A stretch of DNA of 64,000 nt, from the NCBI GenBank assembly GCA_028551475.1, contig CM052354.1, positions 21,785,258 to 21,849,257 of the forward strand. Direction: 5' to 3'. Of this stretch, positions 13,319 to 27,034 are shown piece by piece. A program made the translations under genes and the position numbers. Each line of letters begins with the position of its first letter. Within the stretch, counting starts at the first letter, position 1. This DNA is from Casuarina equisetifolia. Its lineage: Eukaryota > Streptophyta > Magnoliopsida > Fagales > Casuarinaceae. The notes under the pieces are model-generated. The model worked only from the letters and a program-made list of their open reading frames with translations. It was not told the DNA's origin and did not search any database.

Positions 13319-14394
13319 ATGATGTCACCACGCTCCCCCGTTGTTTTGTGATCCTGGATTTCCCCATCTGATTTGAAGTCTTTCTGCCTATTCTTCCCTT
13401 TGGAAATTCACAGTACATTCACGAAAGGTATATTGGATGATAATTTATTGAAGTGTGCAATTGCTGTTTTCTTGTAAAATATACACTTACTGTTGTTCTT
13501 TGCTTGGCATTGTGTACAACAATTAGTACAGGCGGCACTGTGTCCCGTTAAAAATAATAGTTGTGTTGCCAATATTTTAATTTTTATCTTATCTATATGT
13601 TCAAGAGTATCTTCATTTCTTAACAAATCTATTTTAAGAAAAGAAAATCGAATAATGTCTAACATAATATCAAAACTCAAGAGAAAATGTTACGTTTTAT
13701 TGTGTGTTAATTCCTTATAACTTCACATAATCATTTTGTTACTCATAAATTGAATCATCATGATTTCATTTTACATCCAAGACCAAGACCATGTTAAAAA
13801 TAATGATTCTGTTAAATTGTTGATAGCTTAACCTGATATAATAAGACCACCAACTAATTAAGAGTAATGGTTATTGTGGCACAATTCTCTCAAAAAAAGT
13901 AACAAGATAATTGAGATTTCTTATGTGGTTAATTAATTAATGATCACGTTATATTGTATGCACCATGCCCTAGCTAGCATGGGTGTAGGAGGAACCAAAT
14001 TTTGTGTTGCTGGTTCCCACATCTAACCCCGACAAAGACTATGGAATTTCTTTGGTACAAAGCTTTCCTGATCCTGCGTGAAGTGGGTTAGAAAAAAACC
14101 AATGTGATTATGCTACTGAGTTCCTGCTTCTAATTGGTCTTGCAATTTCACTTTCTTGATCCGAATATGATGACGGGTAGGAAAGATTATAGGGCCCTTT
14201 ACGGTTGGACCATTCACAAAGATTTCAACTTCATTGACCTTGGACAACCTTCGACGATACCCTGACCATTTGTTGCCTTCACAGGAACTAATAAACAAGG
14301 CCAAACTGAACCTTGACAGAGGACAACAACTAAGCTTCTCTTTTCTTTAAATAGTTTATGAATAATTTTAGGCCCATCTACTATGGATTGGGCC
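13319..14394. other. 3' flank of GDPDL copy 2
   Basis: The first roughly 200 bases match the 3' flank of copy 3 (27035-27310), sharing TTTTGTGATC, TTTCCCCATC, a TTACATTC-like segment and ATATACAC, so this is the likely 3' UTR and poly(A) region. The rest shows no gene. A stretch near 14110-14230 loosely resembles 17380-17460. Confidence 0.6.
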
Positions 14395-15235
14395 CATCTC
14401 TCATAAAAGTATGGGAGTTTCGATTATGAATCTGAAGGTACATGTTGCAGCATTTTGGTTATCTTATTTTACTCACATTTTTTTTTCTTAGTGAAAATGA
14501 TTAGTAAATTTACCAGAATTGCATAATTAAATCCCACTACTTATTTATTTTCTGCAAATTCCTGCAGCCTTAATAGTAAAGCCCCTATAGGATAATGTTG
14601 TTACGAATCGAAGGTCCAAAAATGAAAGGAAAATTTCTGTGTCACAATTTTTTTGTCCATGTCTAAGAATTCAAGCTTTTTTTAATACGACCCCAATTAA
14701 TAGTAGTTGTAGTCGTTCTAGTGGGATAGAGGAAAGTTGGAAGTTAATGGGGGGAAGTTATTGGACAATGGATGGAAACGGAGAGAACGAGTTAAGAGGA
14801 AAAAATGGGAGAAAGAAAAGAGAGAGAGAGTTAGGGGTTTTTGTTTAGAGCCAAGAGTGAAGGAAACTTATGATGGTTACCTTAACTTCCAGCAATTATA
14901 ATGGAGATTCTGTACAACAAAGAATTGTACTAATTTAGTAAATAAGATCTTGGTCTTTGATTAAAAGATTCTAAACAACATCTATTTTTAATTGAGTCAA
15001 ACACTTGTCTACTAAATAGGTAAGAGAAAAAAATTTAAGCTCCTTTTTATGAATTTGACCATCCTTTACACTTTTCTAAACCCATCACTCAGTTCTCTTT
15101 CCAAGGGTTCTACCACTTTTTAAGGTGTCATGATTAGCACCAAGGTGAAGATTTGTTAAGTCAATACTCTTCTAGTAGTTGAAAAAATGTTTCAAATAGG
15201 CAAAAGAGGAATGTAAGGAGGAGATTCTAAACTAA
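14395..15235 (+). pseudogene. Relic of a fourth GDPDL copy (intron 6 and split exon 7)
   Basis: Bases 14400-14570 align with the end of intron 6 of copy 2: TATGGGAGTTT, GTACATGTTGC, TTATCTTATTT, TTAAATCCCA, TTCCTGCAG. Exon 7 homology follows from 14568 (AATAGTAAGCCCCTA-like) to about 14690 (TTTTTGTCCATGTCTAAGAATTCAAGC). After about 430 unrelated bases, the end of exon 7 resumes near 15121 (AAGGTGTCATGATTAGCACCAAGGTGAAG) and continues into intron 7-like sequence. There are frameshifts, and exons 1-6, 8 and 9 are missing. It is non-functional and closest to copy 2. Confidence 0.75.
14691..15115. other. Unidentified insertion inside the GDPDL relic exon 7
   Basis: About 425 bases with no counterpart in the three intact genes interrupt exon 7 homology. 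They include a purine-rich stretch (about 14750-14835) and an AT-rich half. No terminal repeats or target duplication are obvious, so the class is unknown. Confidence 0.5.
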
Positions 15236-16170
15236 AAACTTATTATTACTAGAGGGGTTCAAAAGTTATTTTAAGAACTTTAGATCAAGAGATAGTATTT
15301 TTCACATTTATATTGAATTTTCAATAAATTTTTTAGTAATACATAATAATATTTTCATACTGTTTAACACACTTTCTCATTATGTGTTTTAGACTTAGGC
15401 ACAACTATTTGTTGTGCCAATAAGCATGCTCTTAATTTGGCACGACACAAGGGAGGTGTTAAAAAGGAATTTAAGTGTTATACTATAGTATAAACTTACA
15501 TCCATCATGAAACTTTAAATCAATGAGAGTGATGCCTCTTCACATTTAAACCAAGTTCCTATTAAACCCCTTAATAATGTGAGGCAATAATCTTATAATG
15601 CTTAATGAGTTTTTAATAAATTTTTTTAATGGCCGTAAGTGTTTCTTTTAATGAGGTGGTCATATAAGCTTAATTTACTTAATTGGTTATATCGACTTAG
15701 GAATATAACTAGATTAGATGGTTAATACGTTAGAACAACTTTTGGGTCAACAAAAATGAGGTGTTTAGTATGTCATACCAATTATAAGTCCTTAATTTTT
15801 TTTTTCAGAAGAAATGATATTTCTACAACTTTTGATTCTTTCAAAATTATAATCAAATTGTTTAAATTATTAGAAGGTGTAGTCTCTATCGCTAATTTGG
15901 GCTCGTAAATTTTAGTATCAAAGCTAGGTTTCGATATGAAAGGCTATTGCAGGCTGGAAGACACCATTGGAAGATCGAGGAGCTTCTGCATTGAATGTTT
16001 GCCTTGTGCATTGAGATCAAGGATGACTTTCGGATGTCACAGGAAGCTCGCCAAAGGTGAAAAGGCGAGGATCTTTACCAAAAAGATGAAGTCCAAGCAT
16101 CGAAATTTGAAGGACCACCAACCGAGTCAAAACTAGATGAGGCTTGAGCAAAACTATTACCACCCAAGAG
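15236..16170. other. AT-rich region with a possible primer-binding-site remnant
   Basis: No gene seen. At 15912-15930 the + strand reads TTAGTATCAAAGCTAGGTT. This resembles the tRNA-Met primer-binding site of plant gypsy elements (TGGTATCAGAGC). It may be a retroelement scrap related to the neighbouring RT fragment, although that fragment is on the other strand. Confidence 0.3.
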
Positions 16171-16174
16171 CACT

Positions 16175-16406
16175 AGCGTGATGGTGGAGTTGTTGGGCAA
16201 GGCAAAGGGATGAGCCACAAAGCTGAACCAGCTTCATTAACATTTGATAGCTTGAGCAAAACTATTACGTGTTTGGAAGGCAGTTTTCTCCACCTTTGAT
16301 AGCTTGAGTGTAAGTTGAGCTTGGAAAAGAACTTTGCCCCATGCAACTCATCAAGTAATTCATTGATGGTTGGGATTGAAAAACAAGTCGTCTCTCTTCC
16401 TAACAA
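16175..16406 (-). pseudogene. Ty3/gypsy reverse transcriptase fragment
   Basis: Read on the - strand from 16406 it gives PTINELLDELHGAKFFSKLN, the start of the gypsy RT domain (IDELLDEL.GAKFFSKLDL). In another frame EKTAFQTR follows and then FVAHPFALPNNSTITL, corresponding to the EKTAF and MPFGL.NAP.TFQ blocks. A frameshift and two stops separate these blocks, and a short sequence (GCTTGAGCAAAACTATTAC) is repeated at 16143 and 16251. No other pol domains are nearby. Confidence 0.75.
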
Positions 16407-19400
16407 GCAACATTGATGAGGAGTAAGGAGATTTGCTGGGTCAAATAACCCATGAGTAAAGCATCTCAGCCAATTGGTTGCAAGGATTTGCGTTAAGAAT
16501 GGTTAAAATTTCTTCCTACATTATCTAAATTCTACTTGAAAACTTATTTAGAAAATTAAAAAAAAAGTCTCCTTTTTGACAAAATGTAAACAAAAATACA
16601 AGAACCTAGTCAATGGGTAAACGCGGATAGTTGAACGCGATTTGGCATGTTTTGGGTATCATTTTCCTTTGCCGTGTAGTGGTAGGTAGGTTTATTTCTT
16701 CTGAAAGCGGATAGGCACACTGGTTGAAAAGATGTGGGAGGCACGTCTTTTAGCCCCTTTGGGCTGTCATTGTCGTCCAAACCTTTGATAATACTCTGAA
16801 GAGTTATCTGGGTTTTTCTTTTTTCCTGCTTTTCACACTCACATATATTATATGCATGCATTTCTTCCATGAGTTCATGTAAGAAAATGAAGGTTATGCA
16901 TTAAACAGCTGCACCCTTCAAGTAAATGTGAAACATTGAAACATTTTATCATGCAGGCCAATGGTGGAGCCTTTAGCTGATAAGTTTTCTTATACTTCTT
17001 TTGTTAGTTAAATTATTTGGAAAAATACAACTTTCTATCTTAAAATTAATAATTAAGAGAATAGTATATTTAAAATATATATATATATATACAATGATAT
17101 TAAAAATAAATTATTTTAAAAAAATTGATCTTGAAATAGAGACACATTAAAGATATTAAATGAAAACAATCTGACTATTTTACGCTGTAAAACACATCTT
17201 TTGAGGCCATTATGCAAAGCTAAATTTCCACATGGGGTCTAGAAGCTTGCAGGCTTTCTAATGCAGATTAAATATGTCAACCCAACGCGTTGGAAGATGA
17301 CAAAATCATGGAATTTCTATTGCAATTAATCTCAAAATGTGCTAGTGGGCTCAAGAAATCTGAATGCGCGTTGGCCACTAAGCTCCTGCTCGTGATTCCA
17401 ACCATAAATTTCACTTTCATCCAACTATGGGTGGTGGGTAGGATAAAATATTAATGTGCTTTGACCATTACTCCATTCCTTAAATATTCATTTTCATTCT
17501 ATTTTTCAACATCCTCACATATTTTCCACCTTAAAAATTCAATTCATAAAAGTTTACTACCCCTCTTAGTCTACTTGCTAATCCTTTATTTAATTTGTTA
17601 AATTTTTTTATGGCCTAAATTTTGCTTGAAAGTCCTTATATAAGAAAGGAAAGTTTAATATCTAGGTTTTAAATATGACACATAATCATAAGTTATTTTT
17701 GGTGGACTTTCCTGACTTAGTGATAATTAGGTTAGATCCCTAATCGATGAATTCACTCAATTAGGAGTTTGAATTTTCTCCCCTCCTATATGCGTGAATA
17801 TTAAAAAAAATTATAAATTACTTTCTATGATTTCTCATTTATCTAATTATTCATAGATTAACCTACACTTAGGGTAAATATTATATTGTCTAGATCTTGC
17901 TTGAAACTTTTCTTTATAAGAATTAAAACTCAGCTTTTGTCTTGTGGAACAAAGAAGTAAACATTATAACTTAGAATAGCGATTTTGTCGCGTGTTTGAA
18001 TAAAGAAGGGTCGCCATCAGCATACAAACATGCTCAAACCCTGAACATAATGTCCTTTTCCTTTTGATCAATTCTTCCTTGCCCATCATACACGGCTTTG
18101 AGTGCGTTCCATCTATTATTTTGCATCGCATAACCCCACCTCCAACGTGAGCTCCTGCAACCCTAGATTATTCACCAACCCTCTGCCAATTATATAATAT
18201 GATCCAACGAACAATTTACCAGACATTGACCAATCCCAGCCGTCTATGTCTTCTCATCATCGTCCCCCCATGTGCTCCCACCTGGGCTTCTTTGCTTGGG
18301 AAAGTTGCCGCCTTGGAATACCATTATCGTGTGTGAAGACAAGTCAACCAAGTCTTTTTAAAACACTCCCGGAAACTTCCCATGAATAAAGAGCAGTTAG
18401 AGATCTGAATGTAACGTTCTGAATTGATCTGGTCTTGGAAATGGACATATCCTCGGTTGTCTCGACAGCTTGGCCGCGTCGTTCCGGAGTATGCATTTTT
18501 TTTTTCCCGGATCGTTTAACTTAGAATAATGATTAGGTACGGAAAATCAGGAACAAAATAGTACAAGAAAAATGATTAGAAATTGCTTCACAATGAACTT
18601 TGATGCATAGTTGTCAAATTCTAAATTTCACGATTGAAATTTCTACTAACTCGTTAACGAACTAATTGGTTAAACGATAATTTTTAATTTTGTCAGTTAA
18701 TTTAGTAATGAGTTTGTAAGAACTTTAAGTGTAAGGCATGTGGTTTAACATTCTGAGTGCGTGAATTTTAATGAGGAGTTACATCCATAAAACTAGTTTA
18801 ATAGATGTTTAATGGCAGAAACTCAATAAAAACGTTCCGACAGACCATTTACTTCATGGCCGACTTCAAAGGGATTATCCAGAGAACATAAACAATCAAT
18901 TATGCGGTAACCGGCGTTATTGGCTCTGCTGGAACAAAGCTTCAGATAGCCGCATTGTGAACAACTTTTGAACTTGGAAATTAGTTTAAGGATATTTGTT
19001 AATGACCCACATGGCTTTACGAGAAGACCACTTGGAGTTGCGGTCTGGAAAGTGGGTATCTTCGTATCCCTTTCCTTTTACATACAGCCCAAAAGTTAGC
19101 CAAAAGTCATGGCCTGGAGAGAGATGTTCTAACCAAACTTTTTACTTTCTCTTTAATGCATATGGAAAGGGGTTACTCTTTTCACCTCCAACCACCTATG
19201 GTAGAATGAAAAAAAAAAAAAAGGAATAATAAGGTTAAACTATTAAAAGAGACAAAACGCCTACATATCAAACTGTTGCATTAATATAAAATAAAGCATG
19301 CAAAACGTATTAAATTTGACATGTCCTTATCCTCAAATATAGAAGAAATTAAATAAAGTAACCGGGAGGATAAAACCTTGGCTTAAGGTTTCAGTTTTCG

Positions 19401-20683
19401 AACTTCTTGTTATTATAATAGTTAATGTTATATCAACGGCGGCCAACCAAAAACTATTTCAGTCGTTGTCGTTCCTGCACGGGATGGCTTTGCGCGTTTT
19501 GATGACATCATAGCTTGGGAACCGAATCAGTGGGCGCCACGTCGGGCTTTGCCAGATTGGTTATACCCATGTTGTGGACCCTCTCTAGCTGTCTTCCAAT
19601 CAAAGGTTCAGCTAACCGGCGACCCACCACAGGCCGGCTCGGGTTGCTGGCTCGAGCTATGATGCAACCATTGACTCTGCCCGTTGACTGGCGCCGTGAG
19701 TTTTGAGTTTCAACGGGAAGTTGACAGCTGATCGGACATCTCTTAAGATGCTACAACACTAGTTACAAATGACAGAACTTCTTTAAAATATTTGACATAC
19801 TAATTAAACTCAAACTTCTTTTTTCAATGCAAGGTAAAATAATTTGAGACAATATTGATATCAACTCTTTAAGATAATTATACAGTTTATGTTAACATCA
19901 ATAAGAAGATTGTTACATATTACTTAAATTCTATTTGAAAAACTTCTTTAAAATAAAATATCTTTCTTTACAAGTTGATTTTATTAAAAAATTATTTTTT
20001 TACCTAATATGAAAGCTTAGGTTTTGAGTAAGGCATATCATCACTCTTGGATTAAATTTTTATATGACATATTTTTGTATGCTTAAGGAAAAAAATATGT
20101 TAAAATTCTATGTATCTTGTGATATTAATATGTTAGTGTATAATTTCCGTACATATGGAAGTATTTTAACATTTAATAAGTTACTAATTATTAAGTATCC
20201 ATTATATCATAGAATATAGATTTATATTAATTGATTATTGAAATTGATAAACCATATAATTTAACGAATAGTATTATATACACTAATATAAAAATATTAT
20301 ATAAGTTTCAAGTGAAAAAAAAAGTTAGGTTTTTGTACAAATTACCTCAAGCAAAACCTCACCCAATGATCCTTTCTCATTTATCATCAGATTTGTCTCC
20401 AAAGAACTCCATGGCGGAGACATGGAGCCTCCCTCTCCGTATCATTTCTGCGGTCGACCGGCCGGTCAATCTCTTATACGGGAGCTTCACATTATAAAAC
20501 GGCTGGGGCTGGTGAAGCCGGCTGGAGCTGCCTGATTCTGACAACCAAGTAAATACGCTTTTATTTTCGTATTCCAGCTTCGTCTGAGTCAGAGATGTAG
20601 GCGTAATTAGAATGGTGCTTCACAGGGAATAAAAATCATTTTTCCTAAAAAAATCCAGCAAGTAATAACGAAATAAATGGATT
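16407..20683. other. Long intergenic region upstream of GDPDL copy 3
   Basis: Mostly AT-rich unique-looking DNA. No supported genes, RNA genes or complete mobile element were found. A short (TA)n lies near 17077-17092. GC-richer pockets at 19490-19730 and 20400-20550 have no recognisable coding content. Confidence 0.5.
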
Positions 20684-20692
20684 TATATATAA
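20684..20692 (+). promoter_or_regulatory. Putative TATA box of GDPDL copy 3
   Basis: TATATATAA lies 170 bases upstream of the ATG and just upstream of a CT-rich leader. Position and sequence fit a plant TATA box, but no transcript evidence is available here. Confidence 0.5.
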
Positions 20693-20741
20693 GCGGAAAT
20701 CGAGAAGGGTCACAGCCTAAAAAAGCTTCAGAGCTCAAGCT

Positions 20742-20766
20742 CCTCTCTCTCTCTCTCTCTCTCTCT
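20742..20766 (+). repeat. (CT)n tract in the 5' leader of GDPDL copy 3
   Basis: About 12 CT units sit between the putative TATA box and the ATG. Pyrimidine-rich CT microsatellites are common in plant 5' UTRs. Copy 2 has only a short CTCTCTCTC at the equivalent place (about 7551-7560). Confidence 0.85.
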
Positions 20767-20861
20767 AGCGCTCTAGGGGAAGCAAATCTGATACATTTTC
20801 CGATAAACGTTGTCGCCGAAGTTACTGAGCTTCGGTGAGTTGCCGGCGAGCTCTTCCGGCT

Positions 20862-23800
20862 ATGTGTAACTCACGCGGTGGTGCGCTCTTTCTTCTTCTG
20901 CTTCACTCGGTAGTGGTAGCGCTGGTCTCTGCTCAGGGATCTAACCAGACCAGTAGCTGGCAGACGCTTAGCGGTTTGTGTTTTCCTTTAACTCTGTCTC
21001 GTTTGTCGTACATTTTTTTTGAATTCCTAACCTTGTCTTTTTGTTTGATTCTTATGCTGGTTTGATCACCGTCTGGTTTGGGAGAAGGGAAGCAAAATGA
21101 AATTTTTGTATGCTTTTCATTATGTTTATATTTATTGAGCTTCTTCACGGAGAAAGATTTTGATTCTCAGATAACTCTGTTCGAGCTCTCTCTCTCTCGC
21201 TCCACTTTTGTTTTCTGAACAGCCAAATCGAGGACCTTGTCTCGCTTATTTTCTGTTTAATCTTCACGCTTAAGCTTTGCAATGAGTATTACAAACTTGA
21301 CTAAACTCAGATGAGGAGTTCTTGACTAACAAAATCTAGTAATTTATTTCAACACTAAATCTTAAGTTTGAATCTTTGATGCTGAATAGCAAGATCCATG
21401 TTTCGGTTTCTGTAAATTTTCATTCGAAATCCCTCCGTGTTAGGAATAAGTTTGTTGGCTGGCTTTTGGTAAGTTTTTACTGTGGTTCTGTTGGGTCCTT
21501 CATGGAAGGAGAAGAGATTAACAAAACTTCTGATTTCAGAAAGATAAGAATGGAAATGATATTGTGTGAGTCTGAATATGCTTTCTGAAAGATTTCCTGA
21601 ATTTAGGCCCTTTTGACGAGTAAATGTTGGCCACTTAGTTTGTGTAACTTACCTATGAGATTATACTTGGTCACCTTGTTCTTGAGGGAACTCATATAAC
21701 TATGCGTAATGTGCAGGCAATCCGCCTCTAGTCATTGCACGTGGTGGGTTTTCGGGGCTCTTTCCTGATTCCAGTACCGTCGCCTATAATTTGGCATTGT
21801 TAGTTAGTGTGTCCGATGTGGTCTTATGGTGTGACGTGCAATTGACGAAGGATGGTGTGGGGATATGCTTGCCAGATGTTAACCTTGGAAACTCTACCGA
21901 CATTACAAACGTTTTCAAGAACAGGGCTAGGACTTACCTTGTTAATGGGGTCCCTACACCAGGCTTTTTTTCCGTGGACTTCACCTTTAAGGAGCTATCG
22001 AATGTCTTCCGTAAGTCTGAATTGTGTTGCATGATGTTTTGTAATTTGTGAGTTGCTACTTGGATTTTCTTATGAACCAATGATGATGCTTTTATTTCCG
22101 CATTTTTCTTTACGGTGGTGGAATATCAGCATTGTCTAAAAGCTATTTTTTATGAAGGAAACATGATACCGGAAATGGATTAATCAAGCTTTTAATGCTG
22201 CTAATATTATGATAAAAAGATCTTAGCCATGCTTCCCTCCTCCCCCAACATCCATTTGACGCTGTTATTGTGATTATCAGTCTGTTTGTTATGCAATATA
22301 ATATCCTGTACTGACAATTGTTGCACATTTCTCTGTTTCTAACCAGTAAATCAAGGAGTCTATTCTCGAACTAATAAGTTCGATGGCAATTTCTTCCCCA
22401 TTCTCACTGTTCAAAATGTATCTCAAACTATGAAGCCACCAGGCTTTTGGCTGAACATTCAGGTAAATGGAAGAAGATAAACTCTTTGTTACATTAAAAT
22501 GGTGCATTTTCTTTATGATTTTTCTCTAGACATGCAAGATCTGGCTTCTCAGCTATCATTTTGACCAAACCTGTTGTTCTAATACTTTTGCAGCACGATG
22601 CATTCTTCACACAACATAATTTGACTATGAGAAGCTTTGTACTTTCTGTGTCAAGAAGTGTAATCGTTAATTATATCTCATCACCAGAGGTAGGTTTCCT
22701 CAAGAGTATTATGGCACGATTTAATCCAAGAACAACAAAGCTAGTCTTTCGTTTCCTAGGACAAGATGAGCTTGAGCCTTCAACAAACCAGAGTTACGGT
22801 TCGCTCCTAAAGAATCTCACATTTATCAAGACATTTGCATCTGGAATTCTTGTTCCAAAGATATATATTTGGCCTGTGGACGGGGCTAATTATTTACAGT
22901 CTCATACATCTGTTGTTCTGGATGCTCATAAACAAGGGCTTGAAGTTTTTGCATCTGATTTTGCCAATGATGTTCCATTTAGCTTCAATTACAGCTATGA
23001 TCCAGTATCTGAGTCCTTGGATTTCATTGACAATGGTGAGTTCTCCGTTGATGGTCTGCTGACAGATTTCCCAATTACTGCCTCTGAGGCTAGAGGTAAT
23101 CTATTTTCTTCAGCTTTGTTAAACCATCTAAATTAATGCACAAGTTTGAAGGTTTTTGGTTCATTATCAAGCTTTCCTTACTGTTTGGTTATGTAATTTA
23201 TAAATGAAACTTGATTTAGCTACGTGAATGCCTTGACAGATCTCTTGGCTTTGTAATGATCAAATAAACAAAGTTGCTAAGTCCAATTTAATTGGATTTG
23301 GTTACAAGAAAAGATTTTTAAATTTTTCCTTGCCCATCTGTTGATCTTGTAGCATTACAATCTGATATCCAGTCATTGGATATCAGTGTATAAATCTTTC
23401 TTAAATCACATTTTACCATTGCATTGGACTACCTTCACATTGAATTGCTATGTCCATGTGCAGCAATGGCTTGATGACTCCAACAAAATTAGTTGGTTCT
23501 GTTACGAAATAACTGGATGCCTATTTCAAAACCTGTATTGTTCAAATGCTGATTTCTCTTTTCACGCTGCAGATTGCTTTGCTCACCTAGGCAATAATGC
23601 TTCAGCAAAAGGTATATCCTACTGTAATATGCTAGAAGCTTTGATAAGATATTGCTAATAATTGATTAGTATTTGTCCAACAGTCTGTTTTTATGGGAAC
23701 ATTATTTTCAGACTGTCACTGTTAACCTTTTTCTTTCACCTTGCTCATTATACAGTGGAGACTTTGGTTATCTCTAAATATGGAGCAAGTGGAGATTACA

Positions 23801-26800
23801 CTGGTTGTACAGACTTGGCATATGCAAAAGCTATAGATGATGGTGTAGATGTACTTGACTGTCCTGTACAAATGGCAAAGGACGGGACACCATTTTGCTT
23901 GAGCTCGATAAATCTGATGGATAGCACAAATGTCGCACAATCAGCTTTTAGCAATCTTCAGAAAAATATTCCGGCTATTCAGCCTGGCATTGGGATCTTT
24001 ACCTTTAGCCTTACATGGAGCCAGATTCAAACATTGAAACGTAAGTCAATTTGGTTCCCATTTACTTTGTGCTGTAATATCATTCAATGGCCCTCACTAC
24101 AGCCCCCCAAACCTTCCATAATTAACTGAAACCTTTGATACTTTTCAAAACAGTACACTTCAACAGTATATTTTTACAGAGATAAACACTCCTTAAACTG
24201 GTGGAAATGCTTCTTCCTTATAATGCACTTCTATCTTGTAACATTACTTTCCCCATAGTTCTCTCCATAAATGGATTCGCAGTCACATAGACTTTATTAG
24301 TTAGTCACACAGCTTGCGCACCATGTGGTGAGGTATAATTAGTCAAAGCTACAAATTGGCCACTTAAACTGATTGATAACTTTCGATGGATGCAAGTTAT
24401 TTGTAGAAATATAGGAGGGGTGAAGAAGCGTTAGAAAGTAAAGGTTGCTACTGCTTCAGGTTGAAGATCCATGAATACGTCTCTTTCAACTTCTTGTGGT
24501 GCCGCATAAAAATCTGAAAAACAATTTTTTGGAACTTTTAGCAAGGAAGAGAAAGGTTGATCAGAGCCGAGACCTTATGCTTCAGAGTTTCTCTACTCAT
24601 GATTCATCTACTTTCCTAGTTCCCATATGTCTTCCCACTATTTATTTATTTTTTTCTAATGCGTGCAGCTTCAATTGTTAGCCCATACATGAAGTTTCAA
24701 TTATTCCGGAATCCAAAGTACAGAAATGCTGGAAACTTTCTAACATTGTCTGAGTTTTTGACCTTGTCAAAGAATGCAAGCTCTCTTCGTGGCATCTTGA
24801 TCAGCATTGAGGTGAATATTTGCTATACCTATGTCTTTCAGTTGCTAAGACAAATTTTGAAAAAGTAAGGAAAGAAGTCTTAAGAGGAGATTTTAAACCA
24901 GAAAGTTCTAAATAATAAGTGATTGAAGGAGCAGAGTCCCAAAGATGTATGGTGGCCTCCGTCTACACAATTCAAGTAACTACAAGCTAGGAAGAGCCCA
25001 TTGAGTTAGTTGGATGCCAGGGTAGAGAGTTGCATTCGGGACCATGATGAGAAATCATGAGTTCAATGAAACTCTCTGGGGTTTCAATTTGAACTTTTTT
25101 CTTGGTGGAACTTGTGCTTTCCTGTTTCGTACTTCAACGTTTGCTTTAGTGATTTTCATTCGTTGGTTTTTGTTGTTAAGTCAACATATTTGTGGATGTC
25201 ATTTAAATTTGCATCTGTCTTGCCTGACATCTGACTTTGTTCCATATTGTGTTTGGTATGCATTCCTTTTCCGGAATTTTTTGGCTATTCTCTTCAAATG
25301 ACAATTTATATGATTGAATGTGGTGGTCCAATAATTTGTGCCTTCCTCTCAGCTTGTACATAACCTCAGGGAGATTTTTATGGTTGGATGGGACATAAAA
25401 AAAAAAAAAATCACTTAAAAAGTGCAAATTTGACCGGGAAGCTTAAATTTATATGGACACACAATGTTGATGCCTTCTCTACTGTCAACCCACGTGGTCA
25501 TTTGTTTCAAACAAATATGATACAATGTAAAGTTGTGGAAATTATTTGAGTCTCATAAGGGTCCAAAACGGTTAAATGTACATCATACAGCATCAATTAA
25601 GAGGTGAAGATTCCAACGGTCCTGACTCTGTCTCTCTTAATGATGCATTTTAACCTGTTCTATGCCTTCCAGCATGCAGCCTATCTCGCTGAGACACCAG
25701 GATTAAGTGTAACCGATGCAGTTATTGATGCCCTGAGCAAAGCTGGTTTTGATAATCAGACGTCCAAAAGGGTTATGATTCAGTCTAGTGATAGTGCTGT
25801 TCTAATTAAATTCAAGGATCGAAGTACTTATGAGCGTGTGTACAAGGTTAATGAGCCAATTCGGGATGTTCTCAACTCAACAGCGGAGGACATAAAGGGA
25901 TTTGCAACTTCTGTGGTTGTTAGCAAGGAGTCAGTTTTTCCTGAAAATAATGCTTTCCTTGTTAGTCCAACTAACACTGTATCCAAGCTACAAGCGTTCA
26001 AGCTGCCTGTTTATGTAGAAACCTTCAGCAATGAGTTTGTGTCTCAAGCATGGGACTTCTTCTCAGATGCAACGGTGGAGATCAACTCATTTGTATCAGC
26101 AGGATTAATTGATGGTGTCGTCACAGACTTTCCCAAGACAGCTGCCAGATACAAAAGTAAGTTGACACTAGTAACTTGGTGCATTTTATTTGAACGATGC
26201 ACCATCATATCTGGTGCTTTTTATGATTAAACAAGGTTAAGTATTCCATTGCCATTATTTCTTGGTTTCTATGCAACTTTGACAAAGTTCTGTACCCAAT
26301 TTTTAATGTAGCATCATTTTGGTGTTATGCCGGATATTAGACTTGGTCTCCATTGTTATGTTTATTAGGATACAAACTTTTTGTGTTAGTGTTTGGGTAG
26401 ACATCAAGATATCCATGAGGGCGTGAAACCAGGTTCTGTCGAATATTCAAACCATAGTATACCATGATCTTTGGGTGATTGTTTTGTGGTGTTGCGTCTG
26501 CACCCAGCGATGAGATGCAGAATCTCCTTAAATTGACTGACCCAATCCTCCTAACTGTGGTGTTTAGTACTAGAGTAGACCCAATTGCCCCTCAGTGATT
26601 TTTGGTTGTGGGGGGCCCTGGTGGGTGAGAGAGAGAGAGGCACCTGAGCTTTCTAAGAAGATTATTTATTTATTTTCCTATCTTAGTCTGATCTTGCTAT
26701 TCAGTCTTCATATTCATACTGATGCAATGGTGCTTCATTTAAAGCAGGGAATCGATGTCTTGGTGATAATCGACCTGTTTACATGGCCCCCGCTCAGCCT

Positions 26801-27034
26801 GGCAGTCTCATACAGCTCGTTACTCAAGAATACTTGCCACCAGCTGAGGCTCCAAACCCTATCCTGCAAGATTCCGATGTGGCAGAGCCACCTTTGCCTT
26901 CTGTACAAGCCCCATCTCCCAGCCCTCCTCCTACAGTAGTTTCTCCAACTTCGCCAAATGGGCAGCCTAACACTGCATCAAGCTTCCTTCTCCCATATCT
27001 AGCAGCCCTCCTTGCTGGTCTTCTTCTGATTTGA
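20862..27034 (+). CDS. GDPDL: GDPD-like GPI-anchored protein, copy 3 (complete)
   Basis: Nine exons: 20862-20973, 21717-22010, 22347-22462, 22594-23095, 23573-23611, 23756-24040, 24669-24811, 25673-26156, 26748-27034. They total 2262 bases (753 aa) with GT-AG junctions throughout. The codon aligned to the upstream ATG of copy 2 is GTG here (20835), so the [10 protein letters not shown] is the start. The product has a signal peptide ([18 protein letters not shown]), GDPD-like domain 1 ([26 protein letters not shown]), domain 2 ([25 protein letters not shown]), Pro-rich stalk ([10 protein letters not shown] then PSPSPPP) and GPI signal ([17 protein letters not shown]). The canonical GDPD catalytic His is missing in both domains, so hydrolase activity is doubtful and a wall-organising role is likelier. 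The end of domain 1 reads NVFLNQG where copies 1 and 2 have SVYLTQG. No lesions seen. Confidence 0.94.

Noticed and set aside
16960..16990. GTGGAGCCTTTAG resembling the start of GDPDL exon 6
   Set aside because: Only about eleven bases match and neither the following exon sequence nor the preceding intron does. Treated as chance.
19515..19706. GC-rich 63-codon frame in the intergenic region
   Set aside because: Composition is unusual but the translation shows no family motif and no splice-supported extension.
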